The notes under the pieces: model-generated
What the model was told of the DNA's origin: nothing
The model's input: the letters and a program-made list of their open reading frames with translations, nothing else
The model's database searches: none
Made by a program: the position numbers and the translations under genes
Shown: one piece after another, positions 41,680 to 48,375 of the stretch
Numbering within the stretch: position 1 is the first letter of the stretch
How the letters are laid out: the number at the start of each line of letters is the position of its first letter
From: an uncultured Acidimicrobiales bacterium
GTDB taxonomy: Bacteria > Actinomycetota > Acidimicrobiia > Acidimicrobiales > SHLQ01
Assembly: GCA_938038785.1 (NCBI GenBank)
Contig: CALHTB010000015.1
Coordinates: 1-50,939, forward strand
Reading direction: 5' to 3'
DNA: 50,939 nt

Positions 41680-43031
41680 CAAACGTAAACATCGCCGCAA
41701 CGGCAACCACCGATCTCGACCGGCTGTGTCGAGAACAAAACAGTCTGAGGGCAAATCACACGGATCGAGCCGACCAGGGCAACCTGGCCGGCTCTTTTCG
41801 TTTTGCTGAGCATCACACCAGACCAAGCGGCGGCGCAGAAGCGACAGCGGACCTTTAGCCAGTCAACGCGAGAGCCTGTATACGCGTCGTTCGCTTCGCT
41901 CACTAACCGAGTTTCTCGCCTGGAGGCTCGAAACATCGACCGGACTCGCCAGCGCGGGAGTGAGGAGAACTGCCGGCAGCCTGGGCTTTGGGTGATCGCA
42001 CAAAACGCTGCCTGGTCGAGAGCATCGGCGAGGCGCCGGTTCTTGACCCAACGCGCCACAACGACGTGTCGACGACCTGAGGCTCGGGTGAGCGGTGAGG
42101 TTCCTGCATAGTTCTTACGTGCTTTAGGGTTGGCGTAGCGTTCGGGTTCATCCCCGAATTCGCCAAGCACCCGGGCACTGAGCACTGGACCAAATCCTGG
42201 CAGGGAGCGGTAAATGACAGTGTCCGGGTGACTGTTAAAAACTTCGGCGAGTTCTGTTTCGAGTTGGCTGATTTGGCGGTTCAACTCGACAATGATCGCG
42301 ACTGCTGATTTCGTGGTCGCTCCATACGCTGCCTCCACTACTGGCGATGTGTGTAGGTGGTCGGCTCGTAACAACTGTTGGATCTCGACGGCCTTCGTGT
42401 CGATGTTTCGTTGCCGGCCGCCAGCCTTCAACGCAGAACGAATCTGCGCCACCGACAACCGGGCAGCCTCGGTGGGTGTTGGAGCTTTGGCCAAGATCCC
42501 GACAGCGTCCATCCCCGCCAAGTCACCGCTAAAAGCTTGGTCTGCGGCCGGGAAATAGTCTCGTAGCCCGTGACGAAGCCGGTTGGTATGGCGGGTCCGG
42601 TCCCAAATCAAACTTTGATGAGCTCGAGCCAACACCCGAACACCGCCAGCAGCATCGCTATCGCCAGCGACCTGGCGATGGTTATGGCGATCGGTGCGCA
42701 CCAGATCAGCCAACATCTTCGCGTCGCCAACATCTGACTTCGCTCCACCAACGCTATGGCGGTCTCGATACCTGGAAGCAGCCTTCGGGTTGATCCCGAA
42801 CACGCCATAGCCAGCAGCGACCAGAGCTTCGACCCACAAACCCCGGTCGGTTTCGATCCCGACCACTACATCGGCGGGCTCCACACCAAACCCAGCCAGC
42901 AGCTCATGGAACTTAGCTATCCCGTCGAGCCCATGGGCCAGCCGCACCGCGGCGAGCTTGCCGCCGTCGTTTCCCATCACATGCACATCATGATGGGCCT
43001 CGGCCCAATCATCGCCAACAAACACTTTCAT
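41676..43031 (-). CDS. IS110 family transposase with C-terminal end lost
   Basis: 451 codons from the ATG at 43031 (ribosome site AGGGGAA). The N-terminal DEDD RuvC-like domain is present (KVFVGDDWAEAHHDVHV, VVVGIETDRGLWVEAL, GAKSDVGDAKMLADLVRTD). The Transposase_20 domain follows (SLPGFGPVLSARVLGEFGDE, NYAGTSPLTRASGRRHVV with the catalytic Ser). Homology stops near AFCAITQSPG (about 41979). The last 100 residues are unrelated and run through the aldolase terminator and a REP palindrome. The element is therefore truncated or recombined at its 3' end and probably immobile. Confidence 0.85.
   Translation of the reverse strand: MKVFVGDDWAEAHHDVHVMGNDGGKLAAVRLAHGLDGIAKFHELLAGFGVEPADVVVGIETDRGLWVEALVAAGYGVFGINPKAASRYRDRHSVGGAKSDVGDAKMLADLVRTDRHNHRQVAGDSDAAGGVRVLARAHQSLIWDRTRHTNRLRHGLRDYFPAADQAFSGDLAGMDAVGILAKAPTPTEAARLSVAQIRSALKAGGRQRNIDTKAVEIQQLLRADHLHTSPVVEAAYGATTKSAVAIIVELNRQISQLETELAEVFNSHPDTVIYRSLPGFGPVLSARVLGEFGDEPERYANPKARKNYAGTSPLTRASGRRHVVVARWVKNRRLADALDQAAFCAITQSPGCRQFSSLPRWRVRSMFRASRRETRLVSEANDAYTGSRVDWLKVRCRFCAAAWSGVMLSKTKRAGQVALVGSIRVICPQTVLFSTQPVEIGGCRCGDVYVC
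41767..41804 (+). terminator. intrinsic terminator of fda
   Basis: A 12 bp stem GAGCCGACCAGG / CCTGGCCGGCTC (one mismatch) with loop GCAA is followed by TTTTCGTTTT. It lies 119 bp after the fda stop. Confidence 0.88.
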
Positions 43032-43370
43032 CAGGTTCCCCTTCGAGTTGATCAACCAATCGCAAGCTCGCGGGTTGCCCAACGCGACCTAATGGATCAG
43101 TGCTCGAAGCACGACACCCCATAAGCGTTCACCAGCAACCCAAACATGCCAGCCAGGGCACGCTCTCCTCACAAGAAATCCTCACGAGGTTTCAGGGACG
43201 ACAAGTGCTCACTGACTGACAGCTCGACACCAGACTCTCACGAACCTGGCACACCCATTAGGGACGACGAACGGCTCACGGCCTCCGGCAGTCCGCAGAG
43301 CACACCGAGCGAAGCGAATGTGCGATTGCCGGGAGCGAGGAACGAGCGGGAAACACAGCAAAACAGCAAA
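43032..43370. other. non-coding region upstream of IS110 transposase
   Basis: About 340 bp without a credible gene. In IS110-group elements the end preceding the transposase encodes a bridge RNA, so the RNA would be expected here. It contains two direct copies of a GGGACGAC..GCTCAC motif (43195-43212 and 43261-43279), possibly marking the element end. I could not fold or align it. Confidence 0.35.
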
Positions 43371-43371
43371 G

Positions 43372-43395
43372 GGCCCCGAGCCGAAGCCCGGGGCC
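43372..43395 (-). terminator. intrinsic terminator of the TM-helix channel gene
   Basis: On the minus strand a 10 bp GC-rich stem with a UUCG tetraloop (GGCCCCGGGC-TTCG-GCTCGGGGCC) is followed by CTTTGCTGTTTTGCTG. It lies 55 bp after the stop at 43450. Confidence 0.85.
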
Positions 43396-43449
43396 ATCTC
43401 TATCAGGTTCCCGGAGATACCTCCGAGACTTTGCTAGCTGTCGACTTCC

Positions 43450-44115
43450 CTACTTGGCTGAGTCGACTGCGTCATAAACCTTTGGCCAGAAGCGGTCACG
43501 TGCAGCCCAGATGCCACCGATGCCGAACTTGATGACCAAGATGGCTACGAGGCCAGAGGTCAGTGCCGTCCAGAGCTGGTCGATGATGTTGCGACCGAAG
43601 CCAAGCTGGTCGATGGCCATCATGCCACCGAGGATCCAGATCGCAGCGACGATGACCTTGAGCACAAGATCGCCCATCGCCACGTCGCTAAGAGCTGGGG
43701 CGGCAAGGCCTCGGACAAAGTTCGCTACTGCGCCGGTGATGACGATGAGGATGATCGCAATGATCACGTTCGGGATCCACGAAACGAAGTTTGTTATCAG
43801 TTCCTCGATGGAATCGATGCCGAGCGTACGTACAGCAAGCTGAACGAAGATCAGCATGATCATCCAACCGACGATCTTTGCAAGAAGCATTGCCGAGTCA
43901 GCAAAGCCCGCACGCTCGACGTGTATGCCGAGACCGCTACGGTCGACCGCTTGGTCGAACTTGACTGCCGAAAGAAGCTTGTGAGCTAGCCCCCGAATGA
44001 AGCCCGCCACGAACTTGCCGACCAGCAGCAAGAGAAGAGCGCCAATGAGCTTTGGAGCGAACTCCAAGACACTGGCGATCATGTCCGTAAAGCCTTTTTG
44101 AATGTCATCAACCAT
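43450..44115 (-). CDS. small mechanosensitive-channel-like membrane protein (conserved TM helix, CmpX-like)
   Basis: 221 residues from the ATG at 44115 (GAGGAA upstream); the frame to 44205 overlaps the divergent gene and is rejected. Five hydrophobic segments are visible, the first being FAPKLIGALLLLLVGKFVAGFIRGL. Repeated TM-helix units resemble CmpX and MscS-related proteins, but there is no MscS beta domain. It probably acts in membrane stress or osmotic response. Confidence 0.82.
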   Translation of the reverse strand: MVDDIQKGFTDMIASVLEFAPKLIGALLLLLVGKFVAGFIRGLAHKLLSAVKFDQAVDRSGLGIHVERAGFADSAMLLAKIVGWMIMLIFVQLAVRTLGIDSIEELITNFVSWIPNVIIAIILIVITGAVANFVRGLAAPALSDVAMGDLVLKVIVAAIWILGGMMAIDQLGFGRNIIDQLWTALTSGLVAILVIKFGIGGIWAARDRFWPKVYDAVDSAK

Positions 44116-44196
44116 TTTTGATTCCTCGGTTATGTTTGCGTATAACTGGTTGACGTCACCCCGCACCAAGAAGTCGCGAGATACTACGTTCAAGGG

Positions 44197-45168
44197 ATGT
44201 TCCATGAATCAGCGTTGTCTCCGAACCCGTCACGAGCAAGAGCCGTAGAGCAAGCGTGGGCCCAGCTGATGGCGCCGGGCCCGACTCAACGAAGCCCGGA
44301 ACGACAGGCCATCGTCGCCACGGCACGACGTGCATGGGCTGGGGCAACCAAGCCGCCTACCGAGTTCGGCCTCATTGGTGAGGCCGCGCATTGGGTAGCC
44401 GCTGATGCCGAGGGAATCACCGCGAACCTTGTCGCCGATTTCGAGAGCCGCGGCCTCAGTCGCCTCGCGTACCTCGAGGTCGTGGGGGTGGTCGCACGAC
44501 TTTCGAATATCGATTGGTACTGCCGAGCCATCGGGGCGGCGATCCCCCAGATCACGAGCACCAACGCAGCCGAGGCGACCGGCAACATTCACTCCGACGC
44601 GACGATCACCGACAGCTGGGTGCCGATGCTCGGCCTTGCAAGCGCACCGCTAACGCTCGACGCGCTTCCCGATGAGGGGGACGCACTCCGTGACCTTCAC
44701 GAACCGATGTACCTCGATATGGCTGACATTCTCAACTGGGAACTTGCCGACGACCTCAACCGCATGCAGATCGAGGTACTCGCCGCCCGAGCCTCGTATC
44801 TAAACGAGTGCTTCTATTGACTTCTCTCCCATGCGAACTTCCTCCGTGAGAGTGCAGTAGCAGCTAACCAGGTCGTCGACCTCCGAGCCATCAGCGACGG
44901 AACTCCACCAGCGGTTCCAGCGGGAGCTGAGCTGATGGCATTCGCGGACGCGCTCGACCAACACGCCACCACCGACCTAGCCGAAGCCCGAGACCAGCTT
45001 GTCAGTGCCGTCGGCAAAGCCGGCGCTGAACGTGCAGCTGGAGTCGTCGCGACCTTTCAGATGATGAACCGTCTGCTCGACGGCGTGGGTGCGCCCGTGA
45101 ATAACCGAAAGCACTTCGAACCCGTTGCTGAGGCGCTTGGGTTCAAACTGAGCGATATTCCTCGCTAG
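44197..45168 (+). CDS. AhpD-like (carboxymuconolactone decarboxylase fold) protein with in-frame UGA, candidate selenoprotein
   Basis: Read through the TGA at 44818-44820, this is a 323-residue protein ending at a TAG. Around it are QIEVLAARASYLNECFY, then LLSHANFLRESAVAAN. This fits the AhpD catalytic motif E-X11-C-X-[H/Y]-C-X3-H exactly: E193, C205, Y207, UGA 208, H212. The second Cys is thus encoded as UGA, as expected for selenocysteine (CxxU). The frame stays open for 115 codons after the UGA with helical AhpD-like sequence (LMAFADALDQHATTDLAEARDQLVSAV). A weak stem follows at 44826-44852 (CTC-C-CATG / CGTG-A-GAG, loop CGAACTTCCTC). A nonsense mutation is the alternative. Sec machinery is not in this window. 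Confidence 0.75.
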
Positions 45169-45184
45169 TCGCCGAGCACCTGGG

Positions 45185-45910
45185 CTAATTGCCGAGCACT
45201 TGGCCGAGGAGGCCGCTGCCGCCTTCGCTGCCACCACCGCCGAACACCTGTCGGCCCTCGGATGGTTGAACGAGGATGAACCCTTGGCCGCCGAAGGCCA
45301 TCTGGTACATCTCTCCGGTGCCGCCGCGGACCATTGACTTGATCCCGCCGGTGTCTGTTTTGAGCTGCATCTGCACGCCACCGGACCACATAACGACCGC
45401 CTGTGCGTCGCCAAACGTTGGTGCGCTGGCTACGTCAAGCATGACCGGAGGGCCGTCGGTCGTGATGGCCACATATCCGGTGCCCGATAGCTGCATGTTG
45501 AATAGACCGCCCGCCATCATTCCGGCCGCCCCTCCGCTGAGGCGTTTGATGTCCCATGAGATCGAATCGTTGAACGCCAAGATGTTGCTGCCGTTGACCG
45601 AGATCGTGTCGTTCTCCAAATGCAGAATGTGGACGTCCTTTGCGTCTTCGGCAACGAACAGCTCGCCGGTGCCGGTGGCATGCATCATCTCGGCACCTTC
45701 ACCGGTGGCGGCCTTTTTCAGCATCTTGCCGATTCCGCCCGACCCTTTGTTCTCGAACTTCACGTCGCCCTGGTAGGCCACCATCGAGCCACGCTTTGTT
45801 TGCACGCCACCTTCAGCGAGCTCGATTTTCAGCAGCTTGGAGTTCTGCCGCGTGAACTGCTCGCCGGTCTCGTTCTCGGCGTACTGGTCGAGGTTTGATC
45901 GAATGGTCAT
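45185..45910 (-). CDS. AIM24 family protein (TRAP-like beta fold)
   Basis: 241 residues. The AIM24 pattern is clear: LLKIELAEGGVQTKRGSMVAYQGDVKFENKG, MMHATGTGELFVAEDAKDVHIL, LSGTGYVAITTDGPPVML and VVMWSGGVQMQLKTD. A glycine-rich C-terminal tail (VFGGGGSEGGSGLLGQVLG) follows. Bacterial members have no established function. It is convergent with the AhpD-like gene (16 bp apart). Confidence 0.88.
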   Translation of the reverse strand: MTIRSNLDQYAENETGEQFTRQNSKLLKIELAEGGVQTKRGSMVAYQGDVKFENKGSGGIGKMLKKAATGEGAEMMHATGTGELFVAEDAKDVHILHLENDTISVNGSNILAFNDSISWDIKRLSGGAAGMMAGGLFNMQLSGTGYVAITTDGPPVMLDVASAPTFGDAQAVVMWSGGVQMQLKTDTGGIKSMVRGGTGEMYQMAFGGQGFILVQPSEGRQVFGGGGSEGGSGLLGQVLGN

Positions 45911-45956
45911 GGCTATCCCGCCTTCGTGGTCCTAGCCCACAGTGTCTCACATCTGT

Positions 45957-47027
45957 TCAGCGGCTTGCGAGGAAGGCAGCTAACCAGCGATCGTTCTGTT
46001 CGGGGGTGCCGATGGTGATTCGAAGTCCAATGCCGGGGAAGGGTCGGGTGACCACACCCAGCTTCTCCATGGCGGTGGCGATGTCGGCGCTGGCATCGCC
46101 CGTGGGGATGTAGATGAAGTTCGCATGCGTGGGTGGCGTCTCGACCCCGGCGGCGGCCAGCGCGTCGACACAGCGTTGCCGTTCGGCAAGGAGATCGGCC
46201 ACCTTGGCCATGGCCGCATCTTCGTGTTCGATCGCCGCCAACATCCCCGCTTGGGACAGGTTGCTGACCGAAAACGCGAGGCGAACCTTGTCGAGCTCGC
46301 GAACGATATCGGGGTGGCACACGCCATAGCCCGAGCGAAGGCCAGCGAGGCCGAACGCCTTGCTGAACGTGCGGGTAATGACCACATTGTTGTGGTCGAC
46401 GAGCAGGTCGACTGGGTCGCCGAAGGCCGGGTCGTTGAACTCGCGGTACGCCTCGTCGATGACCACGATGACATCGTTTTGGATCTTGCGCATTAGTGCG
46501 TCGACATCGGCCATCGCGATCGACGTGCCCGTCGGGTTATTGGGCGTGGCAAGGAAGACGAGTTTGGTCTTGTCGGTCACCGCAGCGGCGACGGCATCGA
46601 GGTCGAAGGTGTGGTCGATAAGCGGTGTGCGAACCTGGACCGCGTCGAACAGCGTCGAGAAGACCGGGTACACCTCGAACGACGGGTAAGGAAACAACAC
46701 TTCGTCGCCGGGGTCGACATACACCATGAAAAGCTGCTGCAACAGGCCGCTCGATCCGCAGCCGACAGTGATGTGTGTGGGGTCGATGTCCAACCACTGG
46801 CCGAGTGCAGCCCGCACGTCACTTGCGCTGTTGTCGGCGTAGCGGTTTACCCCCGCCACCGCGTCAGCAATGGCCGCGGTGATTTCAGGAACAGGGGACC
46901 ATGGGTTCTCGTTCGAGGCCAGCTTGATGGCGTCCGAGATGTCGTGCTCGGCCTCGACCTGGCTCGCGGCTTTGCCAGGGGTGTAGCTCGCCAAGTTCGA
47001 TACTGCTGGTCGTACGCGTCCGATCAT
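45957..47027 (-). CDS. hisC: histidinol-phosphate aminotransferase
   Basis: 356 residues from the ATG at 47027 (MIGRVRPAVSNLASYTPGK). Signatures are IKLASNENPWSPVP, VNRYADNSASDVRAAL, TVGCGSSGLLQQLFM, FLATPNNPTGTSI, VVIDEAYREF and ITRTFSKAFGLAGLRSGYG (PLP Lys in SKAFGLAG). It makes histidinol phosphate from imidazole acetol phosphate. A related aromatic aminotransferase role is possible given the neighbouring HPPD-like gene and the absence of other his genes. Confidence 0.9.
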   Translation of the reverse strand: MIGRVRPAVSNLASYTPGKAASQVEAEHDISDAIKLASNENPWSPVPEITAAIADAVAGVNRYADNSASDVRAALGQWLDIDPTHITVGCGSSGLLQQLFMVYVDPGDEVLFPYPSFEVYPVFSTLFDAVQVRTPLIDHTFDLDAVAAAVTDKTKLVFLATPNNPTGTSIAMADVDALMRKIQNDVIVVIDEAYREFNDPAFGDPVDLLVDHNNVVITRTFSKAFGLAGLRSGYGVCHPDIVRELDKVRLAFSVSNLSQAGMLAAIEHEDAAMAKVADLLAERQRCVDALAAAGVETPPTHANFIYIPTGDASADIATAMEKLGVVTRPFPGIGLRITIGTPEQNDRWLAAFLASR

Positions 47028-47052
47028 GAGAGCAGTTTCGCCCGCCCAGGGT

Positions 47053-47679
47053 TCACCCGACGAATCCTGCTTTGGGAGTCGCCTCGGGAACTTCCCAGCC
47101 GTCGGGCATTTTCGCAAAGTCGAAGAAGGGGGCTTCGTCTCCCGAGTCGATGGCGTCTTGCACCTGGTCGTAGAAGCCCTTGCCGGTCTCGGCGGCGAAG
47201 GTGATCGCTACGTCTTCGGTGTCGTCGGCCGAGGGGCGTTGGCAGTATTCGGGGAACGACGCTTCGCCGGCATCGCCCTCCTCGTAACCCCGGGCGAACA
47301 TCTGCTTCAACGTGCCGAACCCGTCGTTGCGGACGAGCACTTCACCTCGCGGGGTGCCGCCCATCTCCTTCATATGGGCCACGAATGCATCGAGGTCGTG
47401 GGTGTCGAAGGCGACGTGTTGCACGGCATGGTCACCGTGCTTGGCCACAAACTTCGACACCTGTGACTGTTCGTCGCGATCGATTCCTTCGATGAGGGCC
47501 ACACCGAACTCGCCGTAGTCGATGCACCAGATTTTCATGCTTGATCCAGCATCGTCGGGGCGGACATCATCGATGCGGTTGATGAGCGTGCCGCCCTCGA
47601 CCTCGATGTGGAACCAGGCCCAGCGCTCGATGGAGCCCGCTTCGCAGGCGTACGTGATGTGGTCAACCTTCTTCAGCAT
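47053..47679 (-). CDS. VOC-family protein similar to the N-terminal part of 4-hydroxyphenylpyruvate dioxygenase
   Basis: 208 residues from the ATG at 47679 (MLKKVDHITYACEAGSIERWAWFHIEVEG). Vicinal-oxygen-chelate features are VDHITY, SSMKIWCIDYGEFGVALIEGIDRDEQSQVSKFVAKHG, HAVQHVAFDTHDLDAFVAHMKEMGG and TFAAE. Only one HPPD half is present; full HPPD has about 350-380 residues, so a homotypic dimer or a different reaction is likely. It is followed by hisC (25 bp) and is divergent from an Lrp regulator. Confidence 0.8.
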   Translation of the reverse strand: MLKKVDHITYACEAGSIERWAWFHIEVEGGTLINRIDDVRPDDAGSSMKIWCIDYGEFGVALIEGIDRDEQSQVSKFVAKHGDHAVQHVAFDTHDLDAFVAHMKEMGGTPRGEVLVRNDGFGTLKQMFARGYEEGDAGEASFPEYCQRPSADDTEDVAITFAAETGKGFYDQVQDAIDSGDEAPFFDFAKMPDGWEVPEATPKAGFVG

Positions 47680-47689
47680 GAGATGAGTA

Positions 47690-47704
47690 TGAACGAACCG
47701 TTCA
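47690..47704. promoter_or_regulatory. putative Lrp-type site 1 (TGAACGAACCGTTCA)
   Basis: TGAAC-N5-GTTCA palindrome between the divergent HPPD-like and Lrp genes, 32 bp from a second copy. Confidence 0.65.
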
Positions 47705-47721
47705 CTATGTTGCAATAGGCC

Positions 47722-47736
47722 TGAACATATCGTTCA
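47722..47736. promoter_or_regulatory. putative Lrp-type site 2 (TGAACATATCGTTCA)
   Basis: Second TGAAC-N5-GTTCA site, three helical turns from site 1, which suits a multimeric Lrp protein. Confidence 0.65.
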
Positions 47737-47794
47737 ATACGATAGAATTTCGGTAATGAAATCGTCTGACTAGGCTGGAACCGAGCGACCATTT

Positions 47795-48271
47795 ATGAAC
47801 GAAATGCCCAGTGTTCTCGATGCACTCGATCGCCAGCTGATCACCGAACTACGTCGAAGTCCACGATCGTCGCTGACCAGCATCGCTAAAGAAATCGGCG
47901 TCGCCCGAGGCACGGTGTACAGCCGTCTCGAACAGCTCGAACGCACCGGGGTTATCACGGGCTACGGCCCCGAGATCGATGCGACGGCGGCGGGTCACGG
48001 TGTGCTGGCGTTCTGCACTCTCGAGATTGAACAGGGCAGCCACGAGCCAACGACGTCGAGGCTGGCCGCGCTGGCCGAAGTGCTCGAGATCCACACCATC
48101 ACCGGGCGGGGCGACCTGCTGTTGCGCATCGTTGCCCGCTCGAATGATCACCTTCACGAGGTGATTCAGGAGATCTCTAGCATCTCGACTGTTGGCCGAA
48201 CCCAGACCCAGCTCGCCCTGGCGACCACCATTAGCCGCCCCGTCACCCATGTACTTCGCACCGAGCAATAG
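47795..48271 (+). CDS. Lrp/AsnC family transcriptional regulator
   Basis: 158 residues. The HTH is LDALDRQLITELRRSPRSSLTSIAKEIGVARGTVYSRLEQLERTGVITGY; the RAM effector domain follows (LEIEQGSHEPTTSRLAALAEVLEIHTITGRGDLLLRIVARSNDHLHEVI). It senses an amino acid or related acid. Two palindromes in the divergent region suggest control of the HPPD-like/hisC genes and itself. Confidence 0.93.
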   Translation: MNEMPSVLDALDRQLITELRRSPRSSLTSIAKEIGVARGTVYSRLEQLERTGVITGYGPEIDATAAGHGVLAFCTLEIEQGSHEPTTSRLAALAEVLEIHTITGRGDLLLRIVARSNDHLHEVIQEISSISTVGRTQTQLALATTISRPVTHVLRTEQ

Positions 48272-48375
48272 CGGTTATTGCTGCCCGTTCAAGTTGTAGA
48301 TCTACCCAAACCTGCCGATAGTGTGAGTGCACGGCGAACCGAGTCCGCGAACTCAACCCGCTGTAGCGCAACCAG

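Noticed and set aside
41681..41694. Possible fifth LacI box (AGCAAACGTAAACA)
   Set aside because: It lacks dyad symmetry in the right half and lies downstream of fda, not in a promoter.
41676..41979. Genuine novel C-terminal domain of the IS110 transposase
   Set aside because: The segment runs antisense through a complete intrinsic terminator and ends in a REP palindrome, so it is read-through of host DNA.
43195..43279. CRISPR-like or tandem repeat array
   Set aside because: Only two imperfect copies 66 bp apart, with no regular spacers or cas genes.
44821..45168. Separate small gene starting at the ATG 44935
   Set aside because: It is in the same frame as the upstream gene, has no ribosome site, and the bases between the UGA and 44935 encode conserved AhpD-motif residues including the final His.
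48272..48375. Small RNA or regulatory element before the SNF2 gene
   Set aside because: No convincing promoter, stem or conserved motif could be seen in this short gap.
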